From positions 617,347-681,346 of the forward strand of contig BDGG01000009.1 in assembly GCA_001949185.1 (NCBI GenBank): DNA of 64,000 bases, read 5' to 3'. The notes beneath the pieces are model-generated. The model was not told the origin of the DNA, ran no database searches, and worked only from the letters and a program-made list of their open reading frames with translations. This DNA comes from Ramazzottius varieornatus (lineage: Eukaryota; Tardigrada; Eutardigrada; Parachela; Ramazzottiidae). Shown piece by piece: positions 22,709 through 32,823 of this stretch (positions within the stretch are counted from its first letter, which is position 1; each line of letters opens with the position of its first letter). The position numbers were made by a program, and so were the translations under genes.

Positions 22709-23571
22709 ATGGTCCGCGCTGAATGTGGTATGGCTGTGCTTGGAAAATGGTTTATCGTTTTTGCAAGTCTAGTAATCTTCCCTTTGGGTATTTCGAACCT
22801 CGGAGGTGAGAAGGAAGCTGGATACCTCGTTTTTTTCGGTGGCGCCACCTGTGTGCTATCGGTAGTGGGCCGTCATAATAGTCCTATAGGACTTTGGAAG
22901 ACAGTATTGCAGTATTTTACGCCGAATTTTACTGAATTATGTTCATTTTGACAGTTGCTTCCGGCGCCGTTACTCAGCAAAGTGGCGCAGGACAAGCCAC
23001 GCGCCAGGAAGATGATCTATTCAAGTTCAAGGCCGCAACTGCGAATCTCGTCGGTTCACCGATGTACGTCAAGATGGCCCTGGCTAAAGCTTCCAACGGA
23101 CCTTCCCAAGAACCGAGTTCTTCGGGTCTAAGCCACCTCGAGGAAGTCGGGAGGTTCTTCCGAGGTGGCGCACCAATGGGATCGGAACTGATGAACCGGT
23201 ACTTCGTCTACCGGTATGACGGGACCAACAGATGGGCGAACGCGAAGATCGAGCACGGAAAGACGACACCGACACCGACACCTGTTTCGATGAAGGTAGT
23301 GCCGATGCGTAAGGAAGTATCGCAGCGTGATGTAACGACAACGTCAAGTCCAATGTCGCCGATCGCCGCGGGTAACATTCCTGCGCAGGTCTTGCCATTT
23401 TTAGCAAACTCGAGCTCGACAACAACACTACCGGTATTCAATTACACTAACATGACTGTACAGTATTGGCAAAGTTTAATGAACCTACAAAGACGTTGTG
23501 TGGAACTTCCGCGACGCTTCGCCGAGATGCTTTGCGCTAGCGATCGAAGGCCATTCGTTGTGACAGGATGA
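22709..23571 (+). CDS. Unrecognised secreted protein (237 aa)
   Basis: Two exons, 22709-22805 and 22955-23571, join in phase 1. The start could also be ATG 22730, since both precede the hydrophobic stretch LGKWFIVFASLVIFPLGIS, which reads as a signal peptide. A longer in-frame extension upstream to 22592 is possible but is charged and more likely 5' UTR. The mature part has a Lys/Ala segment, then FVYRYDGTNRWANAKIEHGK, a Thr/Pro stretch (TTPTPTPVSMKVVPM), several potential N-glycosylation sites (NSS, NYT, NMT) and a basic C-terminus with two cysteines. No domain was recognised. Confidence 0.68.
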
Positions 23572-23886
23572 AAACACCAGGTCACATGTCGACCAGCTTT
23601 GACACCTGGAGTGTCATCTTTTGTGTTCGAGATCTCAGCAACACCCATCAGTTATTCGCTTGAGTTATTTTTTGAGTCACCTGTAACGTGACGCCGGTCA
23701 TTCCGAACAAAACTTTGGCATACAGTACAATAAAAAAAGAACAGAAATACTTCTTAGGGGAGAAAATACTTGTAACATTCGCCTTTCCGGGGTTCGATGC
23801 TTTCGAAAGCACTTTACCATACTAAGTAAAAGGTAGAAGTCTTGTTTTTCAGCTGGAAGTGATTCGTATGTATCAGGGAGCAATGG

Positions 23887-24001
23887 GCAGGTCGGTAAAC
23901 GAAACGACCGAAATCGTTAACTCAAGTGACGCACTCTTCCGAATTTGTTGGCTGAAAGCGTGCGCCGCTTGAAACGATCGATCTTATACGTTTTGCTTGC
24001 G
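23887..24001. mobile_element. Fold-back MITE, single hairpin (intergenic)
   Basis: The arm GCAGGTCGGTAAACGAAACG pairs with TACGTTTTGCTTGC, with inner core CAAGTGACGCACTC/GCGTGCGCCGCTTG. Confidence 0.7.
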
Positions 24002-24428
24002 TTATCGTCAAACAATTACCAATCTGGAGCCGATCGGAAAAACTACTTTGGATCTCGAGGTGGCTTAATGAAACCAAAAAACATTTCACAGAAGTCATGT
24101 GAAGGCGAATGCATCGTTTACCTTACGCAACAATCGAAGAACATCTTTGGGCAAAATGGCAGGAAACCTCTGCATGACATAGAGGAAACGAGCGGTACAA
24201 CTTGGCGTTGGCGTACTTCTTGACACGGCCGACATCTGGCTGTCACGGAACTTTACTTCAAGGTCTAGGCCATTATAAATCACTCGGCTTCAAGTTAAGG
24301 ACATGCTTTTTCGAACAGATCGACTGGAGAAAGTCCTTCGTGAAATCCATTGGCCAAGATACTCCTACAAGTACACAGTCCTGCAAAACTGAGAAAGAAG
24401 ATTACATCGGGTTTCACGATAATATGGT

Positions 24429-24544
24429 AATCCGACAAACCAAATGTGTGAGAATGTCAAGCGGCGCATGTTTTCGTTGTCATTGGCTGGAAGCGCGCGC
24501 CACCCAAGGTGACAATCTTGCACGTCTTGTTTGCCGGCCCTCCC
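24429..24544. mobile_element. Fold-back MITE, single hairpin (intergenic)
   Basis: The core TCAAGCGGCGCATG pairs with GCGCGCCACCCAAG, and the right arm ends TTGTTTGCCGGCCCTCCC. Confidence 0.7.
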
Positions 24545-25054
24545 ATATTGCTCGGGCTTCTCCTTCCTATTAACTTTACAGACATCTTAGAAGAGTTGTA
24601 AAATTTTGATATCAGACTATCCATAATCAAATCAACAGACCGGATGTAGTTTGAGGTGTCAACCCGTTCTTAATTATTGCATTTTACATGTGACTGCCAA
24701 GCTCCCGCATGCATAAGTTATAATCTGGTGTACAACAAGTACAACAAGCAGAATACGTCTTGTCTTACTTCCCTATCGTACATCAACTGTAGCAATCGTG
24801 TCTCTAAACTGTTTTGCTAAGTTTACCAACAATTTTTGGCTCGTTCTTCTCTGAAAACCAGAGTTACAAGTGCAACGCAGGTAGCACATCATGCTATATA
24901 ATGCCGATGGCGAACCAGCCAAGAAGTATTAAAGGTGCCTTGATGCCGGCTGGCTATTGGCTTTGCACCTCCCGCTAGAGAGCCGAAGTACCTTTCGTCG
25001 ATTTCCGACCTCCACGTCAACGGGTCGAATTACTTTACCCAAGCGTTCCCCGAA

Positions 25055-25859
25055 ATGCAGATCCAGCTTAAAGCCATACTACTCGCTGCAGTAGCGCTCC
25101 TAGCTGTCCTCCCCACTTCCTGTGAGTACTCTTGAGCGCCACGCCTTGGAATTTCAACGGATCGCGGACCCTAACACCCTTAATTTTCCTCGGTTCAATT
25201 TCCGGTACAGCCTTCAATATCATTTCTTCGTTTTCAGATGGAAGAGGGGGTTTCGGCGGCCGAGGTTTCGGCGGCGGATTCGGCCGTGGATTTGGTGGTG
25301 GCTTCGGCCGAGGCTTCTACGGGGGTTTTGGTGAGTGGAATCACAGCTTGCAACATGAAATTTCTACTGGGGTACGGTCCTAATTCCTCGTGGTTCCGAC
25401 GTATATACAGGCGGTTACGGTCTGGGTCTCGGTGGATTCGGTTGGGGAGGACTCGGTCTAGGCGGTCTAGGCTGGGGAGGTCTAGGCTGGGGAGGTCTAG
25501 GCTGGGGCGGTCTAGGCCTGGGCGGTCTAGGCCTAGGCTGGGGCGGTCTCTATGATGGATTCGGCGGCTGGGGAGGTTTGGGCGGTTTTGGTGGTCCATT
25601 CCTCGGCGGATGGGGAGGACTGGGATGGGGAGGATTGGGATGGGGAGGACTGGGATGGGGAGGACTGGGCTTCGGGGGATTCGGAGGCGGATTCGGAGGA
25701 CTGGGCTTTGGCGGCTTCGGAGGCGGATTTGGCGGACGAGGGTTTGGAGGTCGAGGTTTCGGTGGTCGAGGTTTCGGTGGTCGAGGTTTCGGTGGTCGAG
25801 GTTTCGGAGGTGGTCGCGGTTTTGGTGGTGGATTTGGTGGCCGCGGTGGCAGAGGTTAA
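25055..25859 (+). CDS. Secreted Gly-rich protein with GLGWGG and GFGGR repeats (202 aa)
   Basis: Exons are 25055-25121, 25238-25330 and 25411-25859, all phase 1. The signal peptide is MQIQLKAILLAAVALLAVLP. The mature protein is over half glycine. It opens with a GRGFGGG region, continues with two arrays of GGLGWGG units (about residues 55-125), and ends with tandem GFGGR repeats and FGGRGGRG. The repeats are also nearly identical at the DNA level, pointing to recent expansion or gene conversion. The composition fits a structural extracellular protein such as cuticle, silk or glue, or an antimicrobial Gly-rich peptide. No assignment is made. Confidence 0.88.
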
Positions 25860-26146
25860 CTGATCTCTTCTCTCCAGCTCAACGAAACGTCCAAATTCCT
25901 TTCCTGGTTGGTTCCCTGCGCTCCATAGTAGCATATCGTTTACATTTGTTGTTGACTCTTCGTTCTTTTTTTGCATTGAATATTTGGTACATGGTTGGGA
26001 TTTAATACTCGAATCAGAATGTACAGTAGCTCTGCTGATGAGCACAGTAGTCAATAGGCTGTGCACAATAACTTTCAACATCGCTTTTGGAGATTGTATC
26101 GCGCTGAAGTAAATTTTCGGATGTTCTAAAAACAAAAAATTTAGAT

Positions 26147-26187
26147 AGAGTGCCTTCACCAGCTAGGCCGTCTAGTGAAGGCACTCT
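26147..26187. repeat. Perfect 13-bp-arm hairpin
   Basis: AGAGTGCCTTCAC at 26147-26159 is the exact inverse of 26175-26187, with a 15-nt loop. Confidence 0.9.
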
Positions 26188-26199
26188 TTCTTAATTTTC

Positions 26200-26260
26200 C
26201 CACTCGGCATTGCAGTGGCAAACGTCTGGTCCAGACGTTTGCTACTGCAATGCCGAGTGG
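26200..26260. repeat. Near-perfect palindrome with 30-bp arms
   Basis: CACTCGGCATTGCAGTGGCA continues to the centre near 26230 and is mirrored almost exactly by a right arm ending ACTGCAATGCCGAGTG. There is essentially no loop. It follows another hairpin after only 12 bases. Confidence 0.9.
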
Positions 26261-26442
26261 AAACTGGAAAGTGCCGACCGGATTCGGAATCAGTTTGAAG
26301 CAGCCCTGTCTGTATCGCGATTGCAGTGTGATCTCTCTAAGGCTGATCAACCACGCTGGTTTGAAGCGGCAAGTCTGCGCTTAGGGCACGAACGAGGCCA
26401 CCAAGCAAATCAAAGCGGCGATCTGGCGACTTTTTTGCAATA

Positions 26443-26700
26443 CAGTCCTACCTGTGAGATGTGACAATTGCTTCTTCTGCAACCGAACAGCATTCCTGCA
26501 CGAGACTGCTAGCCATGAACTGCGCAGTACGATCAGCTGATCGACGTCTGGTTGTAGCTTGACTTGATCAAGAAATCAAGCGCGTGTCTGATCAGCTGAT
26601 CGGTCTCATGCGAACAGCAAAGCGAGCAGCCCCGTGTACACACGTACCGTCCGGAACTGAAATCGGGCGTTTGAACTGTCACATCTCACAGGTAGGACTG
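26443..26700. mobile_element. TA-flanked MITE with 24-bp terminal inverted repeats (258 bp)
   Basis: The left end CAGTCCTACCTGTGAGATGT (26443 onward, continuing GACA) is exactly inverted at 26677-26700. Both ends are flanked by TA, the target-site duplication of Tc1/mariner-type transposases. The interior has no coding capacity and contains GATCAGCTGATC palindromes. A non-autonomous Tc1/mariner-type MITE is the natural reading. Confidence 0.85.
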
Positions 26701-27144
26701 TATCGCCGAATGATTGACTGATTTTTCAATAGTGATCTTTTTCCGCGCAGTTTTCGCGTATTACATCATCACTATGTCGCTTAGTTTACCACTTCAGCTT
26801 CAACATTGATGGGACGAGTGTGACGTCGAAAGTGCCAGTACTCTTTGACACAGTGCTGGCTTTCTTCCACTTCTGAATTCTGATCGTCGAAGAGAACCCT
26901 TGTCCGTTGGTTGTCCAGCTCTCAATTTTCTTCCCTTTTCCCTCCACATCCGTTTGACATGATCGTTTAACCAAGAGCTTCCACTAGAGTAGTCTTTGGA
27001 TATTGTTCAGCCGTTGCTGCCGTGTGTAGTCCCGCTTCAGCCGTGGGTGTCTCGAGCAGTCACTAGCTGACGAGCAAACCCGGATCGAATCTTCTGGACG
27101 TAAAGCCCTCCTTCCTTTAGCCTTCTCTTGGCCCTCGTCCCAAG

Positions 27145-30100
27145 ATGTCCGGACGGGACGAAGCTAACACATCCAAAGTATCCAACAACGTTCGCAAGTC
27201 CAGCTCGGCCAACGTCTCCCAAACATCGTTCATCGGTAACGCCAGCTTGAATGCTTCCACCCTCAACGCCAACAAAACTCCCAAAGGCAGTCGCAATGGT
27301 ACTCAGAAGTCCAGGACACCTCGCCTAGGTACGCTTTAACCATTTTGAATGTATTCTATGTAGTCAGATGTAACGGGATTCTGTCATTGTGATCTGTCGA
27401 CACTTTAGGCAAATCTCCTGCTCCACAAGTCGCTGATCGTTTCATTATGAGGAGGAACAGCTCCGTCACAAACCTCAGTTCCAGTACAGCCAGCTTGAAC
27501 CTGAAAGGCAACCTGGAGGATACAGCGTTTCAAGACGGGGATTCCAGTCCGCGAACGGTGGAGAACAGAAAGAATCTCAGCCAAGCTTTGATCGGTGATA
27601 AGAAAGATAGTCGCATTCTTGAATTCCGCGCGAAACCACCGCCTGCTCCTGAAGGTAATGTCCACCACCTCCATCATCCACTGCTACTTTATTCAAGCAG
27701 TTCTTCCCTTGTATGGGAAGCCAATCCAACGTTCCTTGAGCAGCTGAATGTGTTCCCAGGTTTCGCCAACCCCTTTTCATCGTTGTATACTCATTCCGTA
27801 GCGAAGTCTGGTGCAGTCAACGCCAGAAAGATTCCTCGGGCTATTCCAACAGCTCCCAGCCGGATATTGGATGCTCCTGATCTTCTGAATGATTTTTGTA
27901 GGTGTTTATCGCTATATTTATAGCCCCAGAAAACTGGGACGTCGGCAAATGAATTCGCTCAGTATGTTTTCCTAAGGGGCGCACGGCCTCCGCTGATAAC
28001 AATGGGAACGTACGCCACTTGAAGTAACGACCTAGTTAAGTTCATTCGCCGACATCCCCAATCTTGCTTTTGGAATTTGGACCAAAGGGGATTGAAGTAC
28101 TTTCTTCGTTGCTTGTAGACTTGACAAGGATAGACTGGGGAAGTAACAACTACCTGGCTGTGGCGCTGGGACCGTCGCTGTACCTGTGGAACGGGGAAAC
28201 TGCGGAAATTGAAGAGCTGTTCAACCTTTCCTCACCGGAAGTCCCTGAGGCCGAGTGCTACGTCTCTGGAGTTTCATGGTTGCAAGGAGGGAACTTTCTC
28301 GCGATCGGAAACAACAAGGCGGAAGTGCGTTTTTTTTGTACTACCTTGCGCATTCTTGTTTCTGTCGAAGTATCTCTCTTTTGCAATCGTTCTTGATTCG
28401 CGTAGGTTCAGATCTGGGATGTGGAGGCTAAGAAACGGGTCAGAGTGATGCGGGGACATAGTGCTCGTGTCAGCTGTCTGGACTGGAATAACCATATCCT
28501 AGCCAGTGGATGCCGAAGTGGGGAGATACACTACCACGATGTCCGCGTTGCAGAGTATTACTTCTGTTCCTTGAAAGCCCACGCTCAGGTACGATCTTTT
28601 CTTTGCTTGGACACTGACCGACGTTCTGACTTCACCATGTTGCATCTGCAGGAAGTCTGTGGCTTGAAGTGGTCGCCAGACAAGAGATACTTAGCCAGTG
28701 GTGGCAACGACAACGCCCTGAATATATGGCCAGTTCCCGCCAGTTCAGACGCCAAGAAGGATAACGCTCAGCTCGATCAGCCTGTTGCTTCTTTCAACAT
28801 GCACCAAGCAGCTGTCAAAGTAAGCCCGTCATGAACTTTGTTCACCTTGTATGTATTTTCTATTTTCTTGCAATTTTTATTTATCAAAAAAATACGATAG
28901 TTTGAGAAACAAACTCGACGAAACCGTTCTGCCATGTGGCGCAGTTTACAATAATAATAATAATAATAATAAGAGCTTTATTCCCGTCTTTGAACGCCAT
29001 GCTACCAATTTCAGCTAGGCCTTATACACAAGATAAGTATCAATATTTGGCTATAGAGAGCCGTAGAAGCACAGGGGTACACTCAGACAGCTAGGCAATC
29101 CAATCAGCTATACACCGACGCAGACCAGAAGGTAATACTAATACAACTGCAACCAGGGTTGTGACGTGTCACACGATATAGAGACCTAGGCAGAAGAGCT
29201 GTGTCCAGATCATACATCACAGTATAGTCAATCGGAAAGTCTAATAAGTGTAGGCTAGAAGAATCCACAATGTTGTTGACTGGAAGCGTACGCCACTTGA
29301 AAGAGAAACCATCCTGTCGAGTTTGTTGGCTGAGCCCCAATTTTCCGATGAATATCGTTCGTGGCCACTTAACGAAAATAAGTTGAATCTTTGTTTATTC
29401 CAGGCAGTCGCGTGGTGTCCCTGGCAGCCATCCGTGGTAGCTTCCGGCGGTGGTACCGCTGACCGTACCATTAAACTATGGAACGTTCAGATGGGCAGCA
29501 TGATCACCAGCAAAGATACAGGATCTCAGGTAGGTTTAAGCACTTTATCTTGAAATGCTAAGAGCAATTACTTTTGAGGTTAGAAGACCAACTGGTATAA
29601 ATATTGTCGGTCTACGGCACGCTTTACTTTAGGTTTCCGGAATAGTCTGGTCGGAAGACTACCGAGAACTCGTAACGGGTCATGGCTATGCGAAAAACGA
29701 GCTGATCTTGTGGAAATATCCTTCATTCGATCGCGTCGCTGAACTCACTGGTACCAGTATCCTTTTCAGTGTCCATAGCAGGTCAAAATGGGAGGCCGGC
29801 AAACGAAACGTACAGCATCGTCATCTTAAGTGGCGCACTTACTCATTATCAATTACAGGGAGCGTGCGCCACTTATAATGAAGGTCATGTCCAGTACGTT
29901 TTGTTGCCTCGCATACAAGTGACGGACTGTTTCATTGTTCTTAGCTGATAGCGTGCGTCAGTTGAGATGATGGTCTTACACCTATCGTCTGATTCCCATA
30001 TTGTTTCCATCATCGTTTGAATGGACAACGGTGATGTTGTTTCAGGACATACTGAGCGTATTCTGGACCTCTGCGCCAGTTCGGACAATTCTATCGTAGT

Positions 30101-30227
30101 CTCAACCAGCGCGGATGAAACCATTCGGCTCTGGAACCTCTTTCCCATCGACCTCGAGAAGAAGAAAAAGGACGAGCGGGAAAAGTCAAAGGGCAGCGGC
30201 GTCCTAGCTCGTCAATGCTTACGTTAA
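27145..30227 (+). CDS. CDC20: CDC20 (fizzy), APC/C co-activator (516 aa)
   Basis: It recruits substrates to the anaphase-promoting complex and is the target of the spindle checkpoint. Nine exons, all in frame: 27145-27328, 27409-27654, 27760-27897, 28119-28324, 28406-28588, 28652-28819, 29404-29529, 29633-29750 and 30046-30227. The Ser/Thr/Asn-rich N-terminus is followed by a C-box region reading DRFIMRR (residues 71-77) where DRFIPxR is usual. A RILEFRAKPPPAPEG segment aligns with the MAD2-binding region of human CDC20 (KILRLSGKPxxAPEG). Then come SRILDAPDL and a seven-bladed WD40 propeller, with family blocks SARVSCLDWNNHILASG, HHDVR-like YHDVRVAEYYF, EVCGLKWSPDKRYLASGGND and AVAWCPWQPSVVASGGGTAD. 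The C-terminus is CLR where IR is canonical. CDC20 rather than CDH1 is favoured by the N-terminal layout. Confidence 0.95.
27936..28058. mobile_element. Fold-back MITE, single hairpin, full length (CDC20 intron 3, 123 bp)
   Basis: This is a complete copy from GGGACGTCGGCAAATGAATT to TTCATTCGCCGACATCCC, with inner core AAGGGGCGCACGG/CGTACGCCACTTG. Confidence 0.85.
28903..29336. mobile_element. Fold-back MITE split by a nested insertion (CDC20 intron 6)
   Basis: The left half (28903-28952, ending GCCATGTGGCGCAGTTT) and the right half (29267-29336, CTGGAAGCGTACGCCACTTG onward) reconstitute one fold-back element once the 314-bp insert between them is removed. Confidence 0.8.
28953..29266 (-). 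mobile_element. Insertion with ATT-repeat tail, probably a LINE 3' fragment
   Basis: The insert is flanked by ACAAT on both sides (28948-28952 and 29267-29271). At its left edge is a run of AAT triplets followed by AGAGCTTTATTCCCG. On the minus strand this reads as an AATAAAGCTC end followed by an ATT-type simple repeat, as in the 3' ends of some non-LTR retrotransposons. It has no coding capacity. The retrotransposon class is inferred. Confidence 0.6.
29790..29995. mobile_element. Fold-back MITE, double hairpin (CDC20 intron 8)
   Basis: It starts GGGAGGCCGGCAAACGAAAC. The first hairpin is intact (TAAGTGGCGCACTT/GCGTGCGCCACTTA), while the second (AAGTGACGGAC/GCGTGCGTCAGTTG) is degenerate. 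Confidence 0.75.
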
Positions 30228-30609
30228 GTGCACCTTTGGACTACTGAAATATCTGTGTTACGATAATCTATTTGAAGTTTTTGACAGTAGCATTGATGCA
30301 ATTTCCTTTTTTATATTTTTGCGTACATCAAAATGCCTTAAATTATTATTAACATCTAGGTGACATGCAATCAAAATATTCTGCGAAACACTTTGTGTGG
30401 CGGTTTTCCGTCGTCCACACGTGACGACTTTTCTTGGTAGCATGTTTTGAATGGCAATTGTTTTTTGGAAATATTTCTTTGAAACGACGACCCAAACAAC
30501 ATGCACGTAACCTGCTGCTTGCTGTTTTTTCTTCTCGAGGTTATCGCACGGCCTTTTGTTTAACGGTGACAATGCAAAAATTAACGCAGCTATACCCGGT
30601 CTTACCACG

Positions 30610-30616
30610 TATAAAA
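30610..30616 (+). promoter_or_regulatory. TATA box of small secreted peptide gene A
   Basis: TATAAAA lies 125 bp before the start codon. The paralogue has TATAA 123 bp before its start, and ATGCATCAGT follows each box at similar spacing, which supports a shared promoter layout. Confidence 0.6.
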
Positions 30617-30734
30617 AGGTATCAAGGTTCGCGTTTATGCATCAGTTCTTACCGAGCCAGTTTCTTGGAAATTCTTTACCCACTTCTTTGAGTTGCCCCG
30701 CCCGCTTCCAAGCTTGCGACCTTCCCAAGTCAAC

Positions 30735-31191
30735 ATGCGTGGACTACTTTTCTGTATCCTGGTTCTCGCGATCCTGGCCATCGTCCTTGGTAAGTCACAT
30801 CCTCCCCTCTCTTTTTTTGCGCGACCTGCTAACCTGATCGTTGGTTCGTTATGTCAAGCGGCGCACGTTTCCAGCCAACAACACTGTAAACATGCACCGC
30901 TTCGGCGAACCAGCCTGACAGGATAGTTTTCCCAAATTGGCGTTCTTTTACATACGGTACGAGTGGCTGGAAGTGCGCGCCACTTGGAAAAGCGATCTGG
31001 TTCAATTCGCCTGTGCAACTTGTCTCTTACCGTCGTTGTAACCTTTCGTCTTCTTTGCAGAGCATGCCGAGGCTCAGATATTCGGCGGTGGCGGATCCGG
31101 GGATGGTGGAATGATCATTTTCCTCAAAAACGACAAGGCCAGTGCATCATCGAACCTTCTCAAGCAGCTCCAGCTTCAGCGGCAGAAATAG
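30735..31191 (+). CDS. Small secreted peptide A (61 aa)
   Basis: Two exons, 30735-30789 and 31061-31191, join in phase 1. A strong signal peptide (MRGLLFCILVLAILAIVLG) occupies exon 1. The mature peptide begins near EHAEAQ and contains a Gly-rich GGGGSGDGG block, the hydrophobic MIIFLK, then NDKASASSNLLK and a Gln/Arg tail. There are no cysteines. The next gene downstream is a close paralogue. No known family is recognised. A secreted bioactive, antimicrobial or matrix peptide is possible but unproven. Confidence 0.82.
30834..31022. mobile_element. Fold-back MITE, double hairpin (peptide A intron)
   Basis: Two cores are visible: GTCAAGCGGCGCACG/CATGCACCGCTTC and a degenerate CCCAAATTGGCG/GTGCGCGCCACTTGG. 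The element fills the only intron. The paralogous intron in peptide gene B is short and empty, so the insertion is younger than the duplication or was lost there. Confidence 0.7.
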
Positions 31192-32195
31192 ATGAAAGTG
31201 GCTTTTCCCGGCTAAGTTTTTGGGGGCGACATCACCCTTTGTACACGCTTGCTTCTGTCCTAGTATTGATACGCACCTTGGCCTTGTCCAGAGTATTTTT
31301 ACGCCTTACCTTTTCTTGAGCTCCGTTTTCTTACTGCTCTCGCTATCCTACATTGATGAACGACAAAGGGTGAAAATACACCCAGCTTGTTCGCCCAAAA
31401 ACCAGTCAATACATGATAAAAAATTAGTGTTTTTCCTGCCTTTCTGAATCTCTTTTATTGAACGGTTCTACTGCAACTGGACCAGCTCATAACGAAGCTT
31501 AGGCTTTAGAAAATTTCGGGAACAGTTCGAGGACCAACAAGGGTAGAAGATCATTCAATTTTCCTACGTTTGTGGATCAATCTTGAATGGTCCTAAAATT
31601 GTTCTAGTTTATCGTGTGGCGAAATAATCGCCTGCGTATCCTGTAGGAAATTCATTTGCGGTTTCGCCGTCGTGTAGCCATGAGTTCGAAGAATTTGTTT
31701 ATGATGGCACGTCATCGGCAGTGCTGCCAAATGTTTGTGGAAATGTTCTCTCAAAGCGGCGATGAGAGACTCAGGCATGTAACCTGCTGGTGTTATTCAA
31801 ACGTGAATATCTTCTATGCGGCTTTTGTGAACAACTAATTAGGCATGCAGAAGCTGCCAATGTAGAACCGCTGTAAGAATATTGGTCATGCCTTTGGTCG
31901 GCTGAAAGCCCTTGTGACTTTCCGTCGGAAAATTGCACGGCTGTAAGCCGGCTCGCATATAATTGAGCGACGTTTTTTTTGGGGTCGTGATGAATATATT
32001 TACTTCTTGCATCATCACGCAGCTTTGTTCGACAATGATAAGACAAAAATTAAGACAGGCACGTTGTCTCGATATAAGAACATGTCAATAACCACGCATA
32101 TGCATCAGTGTCCCACTAAGCAAACTTCTCGAACACTTCTCCGCCTACTGTTCGTCTTAGTAACCTTTCAAACTCGCGACCTTCCCCAAGTCAAG
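31192..32195. other. Region between the twin peptide genes
   Basis: It holds the 3' UTR of peptide gene A and the promoter of gene B (TATAA at 32073-32077). No fold-back element or other gene is seen. Confidence 0.4.
32073..32077 (+). promoter_or_regulatory. TATA box of small secreted peptide gene B
   Basis: TATAA in GATATAAGAAC lies 123 bp before the start codon, at the position matching the TATA box of gene A. Confidence 0.5.
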
Positions 32196-32451
32196 ATGCG
32201 CGGACTGCTTTTCTGTTTTCTGGTTCTCGCCATCCTGGCCGTCGTCCTTGGTGAGTTCTCAAGGCCCATTTCTCCCCTTGTTGCTAGAGAATTAATTTTC
32301 ATCTGTAATAAGCCAAGTCTTTCTTGCAGAGCAAGTTAACGCTCAGTTCCAAACTGCCGGTGGCGGATCTGGTGATGGAGGATTGATCATCATGTTGAAG
32401 AGCGACAAAGCCAGCGCATCAGCCAACCTTCTAAAATTCCTCAGAAAATAG
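32196..32451 (+). CDS. Small secreted peptide B, paralogue of A (58 aa)
   Basis: Exons are 32196-32250 and 32330-32451, with the same intron position and phase as gene A. The signal peptide differs from that of A at only two positions. The mature part keeps GGGSGDGG, a hydrophobic LIIMLK, and SDKASASANLLK, but the region before the Gly block and the tail (FLRK) diverge. Conservation of the central block, with freedom outside it, suggests that the block is the functional core. No cysteines are present. Confidence 0.82.
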
Positions 32452-32823
32452 GTTTCCGCTATACAGAAGAGATCTTTGTGCAGCGGAGTTCTTCTGCGCG
32501 ATACCACACTTCCCACTCCCTTCCTTTCTACCCTGATTTTGATGCGCACCTTGATTATGGCTATTCAGAGTATTTCTGCCTTGGGTGTCCCTAGGTTTTC
32601 ACGTTTCTTTTTGTTACTCCTTCTGCCATCGTTCATCGGAACTACACGAGCAACCTACTCGTCCAGATCCGCTGGAGAACCAGGCAAAATAAAATTTACT
32701 GTGTACCTCTCCCGCTGGGAGGGGGAGCCAGATTAGGGGCGGCCTTAAAGATTTTGCTCTGGTCAGGGTGTAACAATGAGTAAAGAAGCTGAAGTACCAA
32801 ATGTCAGGGATAGTTTTCAGGGT
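32452..32823. other. Convergent 3' flanks
   Basis: This is the 3' region of peptide gene B and of the minus-strand Gln/Ser-rich gene. AATAAA at about 32688-32693 could serve as a polyadenylation signal for peptide gene B. Confidence 0.35.

Larger units (their letters stand above)
23572..25054. other. Intergenic region, 1.5 kb
   Basis: Two fold-back elements lie here (23887-24001 and 24429-24544). A TATATA stretch near 24895-24900, about 155 bp before the start codon of the Gly/Trp-rich gene, is a possible core promoter. No gene is supported. Confidence 0.4.
25860..27144. other. Intergenic region with two inverted-repeat structures
   Basis: Between the Gly/Trp-rich gene and CDC20 lie a tight pair of hairpins (26147-26260) and a terminal-inverted-repeat element flanked by TA (26443-26700). 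The CDC20 promoter must lie in the last few hundred bases. Confidence 0.5.
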
